This document shows positions 36,375-48,169 of a DNA stretch of 64,000 nt, piece by piece. Position 1 is the first letter of the stretch; each line of letters opens with the position of its first letter. Below the pieces are notes generated by a model. It was not told where the DNA came from. It was given only the letters and a program-made list of their open reading frames with translations, and ran no database searches. A program made the position numbers and the translations under genes. This DNA comes from Rhynchospora pubera (lineage: Eukaryota; Streptophyta; Magnoliopsida; Poales; Cyperaceae). Location of the stretch: NCBI GenBank assembly GCA_028095005.1, contig CM051461.1, positions 161,358,574-161,422,573 on the forward strand. The letters run 5' to 3'.

Positions 36375-36770
36375 ATGGATTCAATCAAAGCGCTTTGACC
36401 AGAGTCTCAGTTAAACCCCGTCGGTTCTCAATTTTGAAAGTTCAAACGACCGATCCGAACCGTCAAATATGATCTCCATATTGAAATCTCCTTGCCGACC
36501 AAAATTTTTATTTTTTTGAATTTTTTAAGTATTTTTTTCGGATTTTCAAAAATCGTTAATCTAATTTGTTCTGAACCCTACAAAAATTGCTGTTTTTGAA
36601 AATCCGAAAAAAATACTTAAAAAATTCAAAAAAATGAAAATCTTGGTCGGCAAGGAGATTTCAATATGGAGATCATATTTGACGGTTCGGATCGGTCGTT
36701 TGAACTTTCAAAATTGAGATCTGACGGGGTTTAACTGAGACTCCGGTCAAAGCGCTTTGATTGAAGGCTT

Positions 36771-36772
<2 letters not shown>
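36369..36772. mobile_element. Fold-back MITE D (family TCAAAGCGCTTTGA)
   Basis: The ends carry the palindrome TCAAAGCGCTTTGA (36383-36396 on the left), followed by CC(A/G)GAGTC and TTAAACCCCGTC in inverted orientation. The core GACCGATCCGAACCGTCAAA is present on both arms. The right end is followed by (CT)n and then (TA)n. Element I belongs to the same family. Confidence 0.88.
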
Positions 36773-36811
<39 letters not shown>

Positions 36812-36812
<1 letters not shown>

Positions 36813-37217
36813 ATTTTGCTATGGTGAGTTGCAACTCACCAAAGCGTCCGTGAGTCGCGCTCAAAATTCCAAAATTTAGTTCAAAATGACCGATCCAAAC
36901 CGTCTAATACGATCTCCCTATTGAAATCTCCATTCAGACCAAATTTTATATTTTTTCGAAATTTTTAAGTATTTTTTTAAAATTTTAGAAAATCATTAAT
37001 CTAATTAGTTCTGAACCGTTCAAAAACAACAATTTTTAAAAATATGAAATAAATACTTAAAAATTTCAAAAAAAAAATATAAAATTTGGTCAGCATGGAG
37101 ATTTCAATAGGGAGATCATATTAGACGGTTTGGATTGATTATTTTAAACTAAATTTTGGAATTTTGAGCGCGACTCACGGACGCTTTGGTGAGTTGTAAC
37201 TCACCATAACAAAATTC
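36812..37217. mobile_element. Fold-back MITE E (family of A)
   Basis: The ends are ATTTTGCTATGGTGAGTTGC and their inverse, with the palindrome GGTGAGTTGCAACTCACC intact on the left and one change on the right (GGTGAGTTGTAACTCACC). The core and the AT-rich centre match element A closely. Confidence 0.9.
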
Positions 37218-37225
37218 TATATATA

Positions 37226-37640
37226 GTGCATACTAATGTACGGAAGTTTCGGTGCATACTAATGTACGGAAGCTTCGATGCATACTTATCCGAACTTTTG
37301 GATCTGTTTCAAAATGACCGATCCAAACCGTCCAATATGATCTCCTTATTGAAATCTCCTTGCCGACCAAATTTTACATTTTTTTGATATTTTTAGGTAT
37401 TTTTTTCAAATTTTTAAAAACTGCTATTTTTGAACAGTTCAGAAAAAATTAGATTAGCGATTTTTGAAAATTTGAAAAAAATACTTAAAAATTTCTAAAA
37501 AATATAAAATTTGGTCGATAAGGAAATTATAACAAGGAGATCATATTGGACGGTTTTGATCGGTCATTTTGAAGCAGATCTAAGAATTCGGATCAGTATG
37601 CACCAAAACTTTCGTACATTAGTATGCACGATATGTTTTC
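37226..37640. mobile_element. Fold-back MITE F (family GTGCATACTAATGTACG)
   Basis: The left end has GTGCATACTAATGTACGGAA twice in tandem, and the right end has the inverse once (CGTACATTAGTATGCAC). The core ATGACCGATCCAAACCGTCC and its inverse are present. Element O near ODD-4 is a truncated member. Confidence 0.85.
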
Positions 37641-37678
<38 letters not shown>

Positions 37679-37681
<3 letters not shown>

Positions 37682-38082
37682 TTTAGTTATGGTGAGATGC
37701 ATCACAAAAAACTTTCCATGAGATGCGATCAAAACTCATGAATCTAGTTTAAAATGATTGGTCCAAACAATTCAATATTATCGCGCTAATGAAATCTTCT
37801 TGCAGACCAAAGTTTACATTATTTCAGAATTTTTAAGTACTTTTTTCGGATTTTTAAAAATGACAGTTTTTGAACGGTTCAAAAATAATTAGGTTAAGGA
37901 TTTTCTAAACTTCTAAAAAATATTTAAAAAATTCGAAAAAAATGTAAAAGTTAGTCTGCATGGAGATTTCAATAGAGAGATCATATTAGACGGTTTGAAT
38001 CAGTCATTTTGAACTAGATTCATGAGTTTTGATCGCATCTCACGAAAATTTTTTTGTGATGCATCTCACCATAGCTAAACTC
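37679..38082. mobile_element. Fold-back MITE G (family GAGTTTAGYTATGGTGAGATGC)
   Basis: The ends carry GGTGAGATGCATCAC and its inverse TGATGCATCTCACC. Then come GAGATGCGATCAAAACTCAT and the core with GATTGGTCCAAAC on one arm and GGTTTGAATCAGTCATT on the other. GA-repeats lie on the left and CT/TA on the right. Element L is a sister copy. Confidence 0.88.
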
Positions 38083-38121
38083 TCTCTCTCTCTATATATA
38101 CATATATATATATATATAGTT

Positions 38122-39964
38122 AGGCTAAATTAGACTCCAGCCTACAGGGGCCTTGTGTGCTCCTGTGTCTTGACCTTTTGATTTCAGATCGGACAGCTGA
38201 CAGCTCAGATTGAGGCACCGAATAACTTATCAATCTCCGTTTTGTGTTCAATTTCCGTTACCATCTGCTCCGTTTGCATATTAGATCGGAAAGAAAAGAG
38301 AAAAAAAAATAAAAATGAAGATACTCTTCTCTCACGCACAGAAAACCTAGTCGCTTCTTCCCCGCTTTCCGATCAAGCCATCCACCTCTTCTCGACTAGT
38401 CTCTTCCCCGCTGTCACTTTCTCTCTCACGCGAATGGACATCCACCAGGCATTCCTTCTCCGTGCGATTTGATAAACCTCGTTCAAATCCCTTCTCATCT
38501 TCTCTGCTTGGCTCAGTGAGACAAAAAAAACCGAAACCGAAACCCTAGATTAAGGTGGATCAGCTGTAAGAGATTTTACTCCCCTTTAATTTGTAGTTGT
38601 TTTCTGTGTCTTCCTAAAATTTCTTCTTACTTTGATTCAATCCCAATAAAATTAGTTCTCTACGTGCTAGCAGCTAAATTGTACTAGAAATTGAGATGTA
38701 TTAGTTTAGAAGATCCCAATTAAGGGAATCAATATATGCGTTTGATCTTTTTTTTTAGCAGAATGCTTAATGCACAATCCATTAATTTCAGTTGCTAATC
38801 TCAAAATTGACCAGTTTGGAGCTTTGTAATTTCATTCCTGACATGTGAACTATGTTAATATGGTTGTATATGTTGCTTCGTTTATTTCTTATCATCGAAC
38901 TTTGAAGTTGCTAAAGCTAATAAAATGTGGATATAGGTTTAGTTATTCAAATAATTCTTGTGTTTTGTGATGCTATCAGGCTATTACTTGGGCACTCTCT
39001 CTCCTGATGCTATGTCAATCATAAATTTGTTTAGTGAAAGCTACATATAAAGTGTTATGTCATTTGTTTTGTTAATTAAGACTAGTACCAAATCTGAACT
39101 AATTAACTATCCAATCCAAATCTGAACTGAACTATCCAATATACTTTTTATTAAAAGGTTTATGAATCATGTTGATTAATATTTCTAAAATACTAATATG
39201 AATTTCTTATCATGTGTTTCAAGTACTGAAGATACTAATATGATTAATACTTCTCCCATTCTCCGTCTGAGTATTATGTCGGAAAAAAAAAAACCAAGAT
39301 TCTCTATCTGACTCCCTCCGACTGAGGAAAGAAGAACGAGTCTCATTTCCAATCAATCAAGCCATACACCTCCCCTCTTTTTAACGATCAGGCCGCTTCT
39401 CCGACTCTTTCCGATCAAGTTATACACCTCTCAGAATCTCTCTCTTGCTGTCTCTCTCTTACGCGAAGCAGACAACAAAGCATTGCCTTCTTTCTCCATG
39501 CGATTTGAGACCACGCCAAGGTAAATTTCCTCCAACCATGTGTATTTTGTCTTTTGTATTCTTTTTTTGTTCAATTTTTTCAATTACGGTTTGCCCCTTT
39601 TCCTTTGTTGCAGTATGCATGTTTTATGAGACATATTCTTTGATCAGTACGAAATCCCCTCTATCTCTCTCGTTACAAGAAACCATATATTCGTTGAAGA
39701 CGACAGTCCCTTCTTTCTCGCTTCTCAGTCCTTGGACAAAAGGAAGCCCTAATCTCTTTATTTTTCTTCTTTATTGACCAGTATTTGTAATCAGATTTTG
39801 GCACTTAGTTTGGTGATTTTAATTTATTTGCTAAAAATTTTGGCACTTTATTGACGGAGAGTTGTACTCAACCTCAGCGCTTCAATCTGAGCTGTCCGAT
39901 CTGAAATCAGACGGTCAAGACACTGGGGCACACAAGGCCCCTGTAGGCTGGAGTCCAATTTAGT
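38122..39964. mobile_element. Large (1.84 kb) TIR element H with internal cargo
   Basis: Inverted repeats of about 100 bp with ends (A/G)CTAAATT(A/G)GACTCCAGCC and GGGGCCTTGTGTGC face each other at 38122-38225 and 39855-39964. Both sides are bounded by TA runs. The interior has two related leader-like blocks (about 38330-38480 and 39300-39510). Each contains CTTCTCCG/CTTTCTCC-ATGCGATTTG and CTCTCTC tracts, like the 5' UTR of a plant gene, present twice. The longest plus frame, 39445-39777, is hydrophobic and unrecognised. No transposase is seen. Confidence 0.7.
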
Positions 39965-39983
39965 CTATATATGTATATATATA

Positions 39984-40380
39984 GAAAGGTTTCAATCAAA
40001 GCGCTTTGACCGGAGTCCCGGCTAAACTCTGTCAGATTTCAATATTGAAAGTTCAAATGACTGATCGAAATAGTCAAATATAATCTTCATATTGAAATCT
40101 CATTGCCGACTAATTTTTTCATTTTTTTGAATTTTATAAGTATTTTTTCCGGATTTTTAAAAACAACACTTTTTGTAAGGTTCATAACAAATTAGACTAA
40201 CGATTTTCTAAAATCCGAAAAAATACTTAAAAATTTCAAAAAAATGAAAAAATTAGTCGACAATGAGATTTCAATATGGAGATCATATTTGACGGTTTCG
40301 ATTTGTCATTTGAACTTTCAATATCAATATTGAGATCTGACGGATTTAATGGGACTCCGGTCAAAGCAATTTGATTGAAG

Positions 40381-40383
<3 letters not shown>
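39984..40383. mobile_element. Fold-back MITE I (family of D)
   Basis: The left end has CAATCAAAGCGCTTTGACCG and the right end its inverse with one change in the palindrome (AAAGCAATTTGA). The core is more diverged (GACTGATCGAAATAGTCAAA). It is flanked by (TA)n. Confidence 0.85.

Positions 40384-40384
<1 letters not shown>

Positions 40385-40468
<84 letters not shown>
40385..40468. repeat. (TA)n microsatellite between elements I and J
   Basis: About 84 bp of alternating TA. Confidence 0.95.
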
Positions 40469-40471
<3 letters not shown>

Positions 40472-40846
40472 TTTAGCTACGGTAAGTCGCGACCAAAACT
40501 CCTAGATCTAGATCAAAATGATCGATCCAAACCGTCCAATATGATCTCCGTATTGAAACCTCCGTGCAAACTAAATTTTTTATTTTTTCAAAATTTTTAA
40601 GTATTTTTTTCGGATTTTTAAAAACTGATGTTTTTGAATGGTTCATAACCAATTAGATTAACGATTTTCTAAAATTTCAAAAAAATACTTAAAAATTTCG
40701 AAAAAATGAAAAATTTGGTTTACATGGAGATTTCAATAGGGAGATCATATTGGACGGTTTGGATCGGTCATTTTGATCTAGATCTAGGAGTTTTGGTCGC
40801 GACTCACTGGAGGGTCCGTGAGTCCCGACTCACCGTAGCTAAACTC
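40469..40846. mobile_element. Fold-back MITE J (GAGTTTAGCTACGG, TCGCGA type)
   Basis: The ends are GAGTTTAGCTACGG and CCGTAGCTAAACTC. The left terminal palindrome is shortened (GGTAAGTCGCGACC). The right arm keeps GAGTCCCGACTCACCG. The core GATCGATCCAAACCGTCCAA and its inverse are clear. Confidence 0.85.
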
Positions 40847-40878
<32 letters not shown>

Positions 40879-40881
<3 letters not shown>

Positions 40882-41266
40882 TTTTGCTATGGTGAGTCGC
40901 GACTCACAAGAGGGTCCGTGAGTCGGGCTCAAAACTCCGAAATCTAGTTCAAACTGACCGATCCAAACTGTTCAATACGATCTCCCTATCGAAACCTCCA
41001 TACTGACCAAGTTTTACATTTTTTCGAAATTTTTAAGTATTTTTTCGGATTTTTAAAAACTGCTATTTTTGAACGGTTCAGAACTAATTAGATTAACGAT
41101 TTTCTAAAATTTCAAAAAAATACTTAAAAATTTCGAAAAATGTAAAATTTGGTCAGCATGGAGGTTTCGATAGGGAGATCGTATTGAACGGTTTGGATCG
41201 GTCATTTTGAACAAGATTTAGGAGTTTTGAGCCCCACTCACGGACCCTCTTGTGAGTCGCGACTCA

Positions 41267-41268
<2 letters not shown>
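40879..41268. mobile_element. Fold-back MITE K (GAGTTTTGCTATGG, TCGCGA type)
   Basis: The left end has the perfect palindrome GTGAGTCGCGACTCAC (40892-40907) where A and E have TTGCAA in the middle. Then come AGAGGGTCCGTGAGTCGG and the core with CTGACCGATCCAAACTG. The right end lacks the last 11 bp (TAGCAAAACTC) and joins (TA)n directly. Confidence 0.88.
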
Positions 41269-41348
<80 letters not shown>

Positions 41349-42399
41349 ATGGAGGATATTATACATTATACAAAATCTGAAATGAGTAACGACACCTAAT
41401 TATACCCGGCCACTGCTACGAGCAACAGCTAATTTTATAATAGAGAGAGAGAGAGAGAGAGAGTTTAGCTATGGTGAGATGTCTCTCTAACTAAGTATAT
41501 TATTCCAAATTTCCAATACTACATTTTATAATATTTTAATTAAATGCAATCAATTAAAATTATATAAAATATGAGTTTGAGGAAAAATCAAGTTTATAGT
41601 CTAATAAAAGTATATAACAAATTATTTTATCCAAATTGCTAGTGAAATTAGAAGGAAAAAATTTAGTGTGAGAAAATTCATCAAATATATTTTCTAGTGG
41701 CGTGATGTATATGATACATAGTCTAATCTAAATAATGTGGACTTATGTACGACGAATAGTTTAATTGCAAATTCAAACATAATGTTAACTGGTTAAATTG
41801 CATTTGGTTAGTAAGAGGGCAATATCGTCCATTAATGTTGTGCGGAGAAAATTAGTTGCTGCCCGAAGCAGCTGCCATTATACCCTTTCTATTTAATATT
41901 GCCTCAAAGAGAAGATACATGTTCTTTCTATTTAATATTGCCTCAAAGAAAAGATACAATTACTTGGGAAGGAAATTATAGCACGTCATTATCAATCCTT
42001 TTTAACAGCCAATTATTATGAAGGATTGAGAGAACATTAGCTGGACATTTTATTGCAATTAAACAAAATAAGAATAGTCATATTATTATTATTACTTTCA
42101 GGCGATCTAGTCGATCAAATCCTTTAACATTTGTGCCATATATACTTGCAATATTTCTGATTTTCCTTTCTGTTTCGATCACACCTCAAGTTTAATACCA
42201 AATTTGATGATTGTGCATTTAATTCACTTACAGTAAAATAGTTGTCCCCGCTATTTTATTAATTCATATACTGCCGCATTTAATTACATTAATATTAATA
42301 TTTTTAGACGGTTTTCTGCTTAGGTATAGTCTCTACCTAGTCTTTCAACCAAAACGGTCATGGTGAGTGGAAGCCTCTATGCATCATGGTTCACAATAG
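41269..42399. other. TA/GA repeats and AT-rich DNA between elements K and L
   Basis: (TA)n and (GA)n at 41269-41345 are followed by unique AT-rich DNA. A fragment, GAGTTTAGCTATGGTGAGATG, at 41462-41482 is the bare end of a G-type element. TGCTACGAGCAACAGCTAATTTT near 41412 and the inverse of AAATTAGTTGCTGCCCGAAG near 41849 form a weak inverted pair of a decayed element. No gene is seen. Confidence 0.5.
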
Positions 42400-42401
42400 A
42401 A

Positions 42402-43020
<619 letters not shown>

Positions 43021-44232
43021 AGACGGTTTTAAATTGAGGAGTCACGCTTTGTTAGCATTCAATATTAACTTTTGAAAATCAAAGAGATTATGCTTATCAT
43101 TTGAAGATAATTGGAGATCTAAGTCACCCAACTTATTTTTAAATTAAATGTCTTTGAAAAGACCCCCTAGCCGGATTTCGAACCTGCGAGATTATTCTTA
43201 TCACGTATTCAAGTGTGATTCATCCTGCCTTTTTATAGCTCAATCAATGTACATAAATTTTATTTATTTGGCACTCGGAAAGAATTATCTATATTAAAAT
43301 AAATTTTGTGGAAGAGGAACGAATATTAATATAATATACGTACGAAAAAGGTTAAATATACATGACTATAATATAAAAGTAATAGTAAAAAATTAATATA
43401 ATAAACGTACAAAATAAATTCAAATCTATTTTCGTACGAGCTAAATAAAATTGATGCAGTAAAAAAAATATGTTTCTCGTGTAATAATACTTATGTGGAT
43501 AATCTTTTTGTTAAAATTGATTTGTGGGGAGCTTTTTTTTTTGTAAAGGGTTTCTTATTTTTATATATTAATATAATGACATGACATACTTCTTAATTAA
43601 CCTTCTAGTGGGAAAAAATACTTCTTAAAAAAGTATAACTTTTTTATTATTTGAAATGACACAATCATTGATCTTGTGTATTTTTTTTAAGATATTTAAA
43701 TATAAAAAATTGTAGTGAAATATTATTTTTATTATAATAATTAGAATTGTAGGTTTCTTATATTAATTTATATGAGCGTAGTGCCGATTCCCAAGTTGTT
43801 TGTGTCACACAAGCCACAATCCATGTTTATTATTATTTTATAAGAGTAAGGATTAAGTCCAACTGCATTTGGAGGAGGGTCGTCCAATGCACTAATATTT
43901 AGATTTTGAACCTCAAAAACATTTCAATGTGATTTTCATTTTGAAATCTAATACGAAACCATATTCACCATTTTTGTTAATTCTTTACTATTTTCTAATT
44001 TTTTTAAAAATAATCGATCTAAAAAAATAATTATCGATCTAATACAAACCTAGTGGCCGGAGGCCCAAGGAGCTAGGGTTTTACGCAAGAAGGCGAATTT
44101 GTCGAGGAGATGATTCTTTGCCAGGTCAGAAAAGGCCGGCGCTTGAAGCCGAAATTGCCCGAATTAAAGTCTAGTGTCTTGAACCAATAAGATTCAAATT
44201 TTGAAGGCCTAGCTGGCGGTTTAAGGGTCAAA
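43021..44232. other. AT-rich intergenic, no gene seen
   Basis: No coding pattern is seen. One stretch, CCCCTAGCCGGATTTCGAACC near 43165, resembles a tRNA-like TTCGAACC box, but no cloverleaf can be built around it. Confidence 0.5.
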
Positions 44233-44367
44233 GGTTTCGTTTGGATAAAGTGTAGGAAGAAGAGAATAAGAAAATAAATTTATTATAAACAATTCAAATT
44301 TTTCACAAAGTTATACACTTTTCAATACTTTTTTTCACTTCTTCCCACATCTTATCCAAACGGAGCC
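44233..44367. mobile_element. Small Tourist-like MITE
   Basis: Ends GGTTTCGTTTGGATAA and, in reverse, GGCTCCGTTTGGATAA enclose 135 bp with AGTGTAGGAAGAAG and CTTCTTCCCACAT arms. The sequence resembles the MITE at 59485. The flanks AA/AAA allow an A-rich 3-bp target duplication. Confidence 0.75.
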
Positions 44368-44431
44368 AAAAGTAGGAACGCAGGATCTGGAGTAGTGGCA
44401 CGAAGATCTGTAAGAGAAGTTATAGCTGATC

Positions 44432-44589
44432 GGTTCCGTTTGGATTACTTAGGAATAAGAGGAATAGTCTATTTCTAGGTGGAAAGTATTGGTAAGTTTG
44501 TAAATTTATGAAGAGTTTAGATTGTTTATAATAAATTTACGTCTAGAAATAAGTTATTTCTTCTATTCCCATACGATCCAAACGGGACC
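44432..44589. mobile_element. Second small Tourist-like MITE
   Basis: Ends GGTTCCGTTTGGAT and ATCCAAACGGGACC surround 158 bp with inner arms GAATAAGAGGAATAG and CTTCTATTCCCAT. It has no coding content. Confidence 0.75.
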
Positions 44590-44834
44590 AAAATGAAAAG
44601 AGAAGAGAACCCAATTGATTTTAGTGAGAGTAGGCATTGGTCTCTTGTTAGACCAAGTAAAAAGTCGACCAATGAGCGAAACCTCCACGAGCAGTATTGA
44701 AAAATAAACGAGTTAATAAGCAACATGGAGGCAAAGCACGATTGTCGTTGGATGACTCAGACACATCGCGAAGCAAGTTAAAATCGTCGAGTACTAACTA
44801 CGGACCTACATCACACTACGGGAAAAAGGACCTT

Positions 44835-45140
44835 CTGTAACGGGACTTCAGTAACGGTTTTTGAAATAACCGTTACAGACTAGTGAGGCATAAGGCGGGA
44901 AAATTAGCGCCACAAATCTGTAACGGTTATTATTAAAAAACCGTAATAATATTTCCGTCATGCAATAGGGAAAAAGAGCGTCCACCTTCTATAACGGTTG
45001 TTGGATAATAACCGTTACAGATTTAAAGATATCTGTAACGGTTATTATCCAACAACCGTTACATAGAGGCAAATAATTTGTTTTTATTTTTTTTAATGAT
45101 TCTGTAACGGTTATTAGGAAATAACCGTTACAGAATAGTT
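44835..45140. repeat. Left palindrome array of the CACTA-like element
   Basis: At least four units of the type CTGTAACGGTTATT...AATAACCGTTACAG lie here (around 44857, 44930, 45018 and 45110). Several can form perfect hairpins. Confidence 0.85.
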
Positions 45141-45509
45141 ATGTATAAATAAAATATCATCCTCACTCATCTAACTCTCAGTCACACTTTTCAACGGATT
45201 CAAACGGATCAGAAAGTTCAAAGTATATTTTCATGAACTCCTCTTTATTTAAATTATTTGCATTTCGTTAATAATTTGCATATATATAGGCATGAATTTC
45301 GTGTTGTCATATAGTAAACGTCATCAAGTAGTAGCAATAATACACAGATCAGGTGAGAAAAGGAAGAGAGTGAGGCAAAGTAAAGAAGAATGCTCTTTGT
45401 TGATATTCCAAGAAGAAAATTAAGGATTACAGCCAAGCTAGAAAAGCCATAAAGCATACAGAGCTAAAAAAAAAAAGTATAATGTAATAGCTAATTAGAG
45501 AAGAAGCAC

Positions 45510-46415
45510 TTAGAACTGCTGTAAATTAAAGAAGGCATTAATAGCATTAAAGAACCAAGGCAGAAAACTTGAAGAGGCAATAGCTAAAAAGGGATCACCA
45601 GTAGCACAATGTACTGGCAAGGAAACAACAGAAGCTGATCCAGTAGGAGCAACGGAAGCTGATTCAGTAGAAGTTGAATCAGTGTCAGTCGATGGTGGTG
45701 GAGGAGGCGGAGGAGGCACCCAAGGCCTGCCGGGACCTACAAAAGGTGGTTCAGTGGGGAAACTAACTTGTTCAAAACCTTCAATATGTACCCTAGCTCT
45801 TGCAGCTCGAGGGTCTGCATAGATAACCAAATGATGAGGGATGTCTGAGGGATGAGCTCCTTTAATAAGCAAACGCAAATGAAGGAAGATCCCATCAGAG
45901 AAGTGAGGAGCAGTGAAAATTGGATAACCAAACCCAGACACCAGCATGTTAATGGCACTTCTATTCCAGAGATGAAGAGGGGGACCAGTAATTCTGATTC
46001 TGGTACGATAAAGAGGAGGTTCATAAACTGTACCAGCACGCTCAGTCCACCTTGTTAGGACCAATCTAACATTCTGCAGGTAAATGACACCTAGGCTGCA
46101 AATTTCATTCCTGACCCCTTGATTTGGGCAAACCAGAAGAAAATCTCCAGAGGTTGGGTGCACTGGAGAGAGGCGATACTGGTGAACTGCAAAACCAAAC
46201 TGACGTGCAAGTCTGAATCCCAAGCGGTGCTCAAGATCAGGCGGAAATAATCCTTCTGCTTGGAAAGTAACAATCGCCGCTCTGTGCAGAACTTCATTTT
46301 CAGGGTCAAGATCTTGTAAAGGAGAGTAAAACACATTTAAATGATCAGGTCTGAGATCTTCAAACTCAGCAGCACTGTTCATAGGCACAAATTGCCAATC
46401 ATGATTGAAAGCCAT
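45510..46415 (-). CDS. Cargo protein 1 of the CACTA-like element, DUF4283-like
   Basis: An intact frame of 301 codons starts MAFNHDWQFVP. It has the general layout of plant DUF4283 proteins: HRAAIVTFQ and GDFLLVCPN in the first half, then RTRIRITGPPLHLWNRSAIN and a segment with GFGYPIF. A run of eight prolines (about 240-250) and a Ser/Thr-rich tail follow. There is no zinc knuckle and no reverse transcriptase. The family is known from plant retroelement proteins and is thought to bind nucleic acid; that it serves the transposon is only inference. Its upstream DNA contains the 190-bp module that also precedes cargo gene 2. No intron is evident. Confidence 0.55.
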   Translation of the reverse strand: MAFNHDWQFVPMNSAAEFEDLRPDHLNVFYSPLQDLDPENEVLHRAAIVTFQAEGLFPPDLEHRLGFRLARQFGFAVHQYRLSPVHPTSGDFLLVCPNQGVRNEICSLGVIYLQNVRLVLTRWTERAGTVYEPPLYRTRIRITGPPLHLWNRSAINMLVSGFGYPIFTAPHFSDGIFLHLRLLIKGAHPSDIPHHLVIYADPRAARARVHIEGFEQVSFPTEPPFVGPGRPWVPPPPPPPPSTDTDSTSTESASVAPTGSASVVSLPVHCATGDPFLAIASSSFLPWFFNAINAFFNLQQF

Positions 46416-46489
46416 ATCTGAAGAAAGAACTAAAAAGGAGGAGAAGTGGAAGAGGCAGCAAGAGGGGATTGAGTATTAATTAATAGATG

Positions 46490-46750
46490 GGGGAGGGAGA
46501 GGAGAAGGCAAAGAGATTAAAGGAAGAATTGAAGAAGTTCTCTGACAATTATGACCAAATTTAAGACAAACCAAGCACCTCTTCGAAAGACTACAACTTG
46601 ATTCAGGTACGTTCTGATATTGAGATTCTGATATTGATGATTCAGGTACGTTCTGACCAAATTTAAGACAAACCAAGCACTTCTATCTAAGCTATTAATG
46701 ATATTGAGATTCTGATATTGTACGATTCTGATATTGAGATTCTGATTTGA
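46490..46750. repeat. Short tandem/dispersed repeats upstream of cargo gene 1
   Basis: AAATTTAAGACAAACCAAGC occurs at about 46557 and 46657. GATATTGAGATTCTGAT occurs several times between 46615 and 46745. Local slippage duplications are the simplest reading. Confidence 0.7.
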
Positions 46751-46836
46751 TGATACTTGTGAGGCAAAGTAAAAACTTTGTTTATTGTTTGTGTGATATG
46801 CATGATTATATATATGTTTGATATATGTGTGATATG

Positions 46837-47130
46837 CTGCATGTGTTTAATGTAAATTGGGTACCAATCTGGTACCAATTCGGCTAGCAAATTGGGCTAG
46901 CCAATCAAACAGGCGAAACACAAAAAAAGGACCTTCTGTAACGGTTATTAAGGAATAACCGTTACAGATTATTATAATTTAATTTTTTTATTATAAACAT
47001 TATTTGTAACGGTTATTACCTAATAACCGTTACAGAAGCCAGTCTTCTGTAACGGTTATGTATAAATAACCGTTACAGTATCTCTCTAAGTCTGTAATGG
47101 TTATATATAAATAACCGTTACAGAAAGGTT
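46837..47130. repeat. Direct-repeat module, copy 1, with middle palindrome array
   Basis: Starting at GCTGCATGTGTTTAATGTAA, this stretch (GGGTACCAAT, GGCTAGCAAATTGGGCTAGC, CAAACAGGCGAAACA, then CTGTAACGGTTATTAAGGA) is repeated at 49810-50020 with few changes. Both copies lie just upstream (on the minus strand) of a cargo gene, so they may be promoter modules or remnants of tandem element ends. Confidence 0.8.
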
Positions 47131-48165
47131 ATGTATTTAGGTTAAGTCTCTTCCCAGCCGCATTCCTTTCTCTCTTCTTTTCATTTATTGCGATATCCAC
47201 AGAAATACCTCTCTTATCCCTTTTGTTTCACTCCAAAAAATAGCAAAAAATTTGTAAAAATTCTGAAAAAATAATAATTAGAAAGAGAACAAGAAGGAGA
47301 GCAGATTTGAGGTAAAAAACAAAAAATTTGAATCGTATTTTTTCATATTTTTTTCTTATTTATTTCGGTTTTTTCATGAGAACGAGAGCAGATTCAACGG
47401 ATCGATCGAAAGAACGAGATGGAGAGCAGATTCAACGGATCGAAAATAATGCTTCGACTGGATAATTTTATATCTCTTCGGTATTTTCATAAACTCCTCT
47501 TTTTTCTAAACCTCAACTACCCAATTTAACTTCGTGCTCCTTTTTAGCGAATGAATCATGTATGCTAGCATATAACAAATCCGCAATACATATCAATGTT
47601 ACATAAATGAGGATGCGCTTTACTACAACTAAAAAAAGTCAATAGTTAGAACACATATATTTGCGATTTTTGTTAACTGATTTTTTTTCTTTTGCTTTTA
47701 AGTTTTAATTGACAAATAACAAAGGATTATTACGGTTGACAAACAATGCAATTTACATAGGTTGACAAACAATGCAATTTACATAGACTGACAAACAATG
47801 CTATGGTCAATAGTGTCTGCCAATTGCATACCAGAGGTGTACAGGAAGGAATTTTGTGTGTTAAGTTTTGAGTTTCTCCTTGCATATGTACTATTGACCT
47901 CTGGTATGCGCATGAACCAAATTACAAAAAAAAAAAAAGTTGCCTGTTGGCCACAAATGTCAAATGTCATTAGAAACCTTTCTACTCAAGAGCAATTTAT
48001 ATTGTTTCAAGCTTGATTCTATATCTAAACATCACAAACATACATCTAAACATCACACAATTCACACAATTCTTGCCATTAACAGTAATATTAACAGTAC
48101 AACAAACATACTAGAGCTTGTAGAATTTAAAATAAATAAATAACTGAGAAGTAAAAAAAACAGCA
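47131..48165. other. Spacer inside the CACTA-like element
   Basis: No convincing gene is seen. GGTTGACAAACAATGCAATT is repeated in tandem (about 47738-47780). CTATTGAC-type words and CATACCAGAGGTGT/ACCTCTGGTATGC (47829 and 47898) form a small inverted pair. The frames at 47779-48143 are weak. Confidence 0.45.
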
Positions 48166-48169
48166 GCAT

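Noticed and set aside
36172..37741. Short open frames inside the fold-back elements
   Set aside because: They run through inverted repeats and microsatellites, differ between sister copies and have no shared protein sequence.
43160..43200. tRNA-like TTCGAACC box
   Set aside because: A single T-loop-like word without the other tRNA parts; AT-rich surroundings. Probably a fragment of a SINE or chance.
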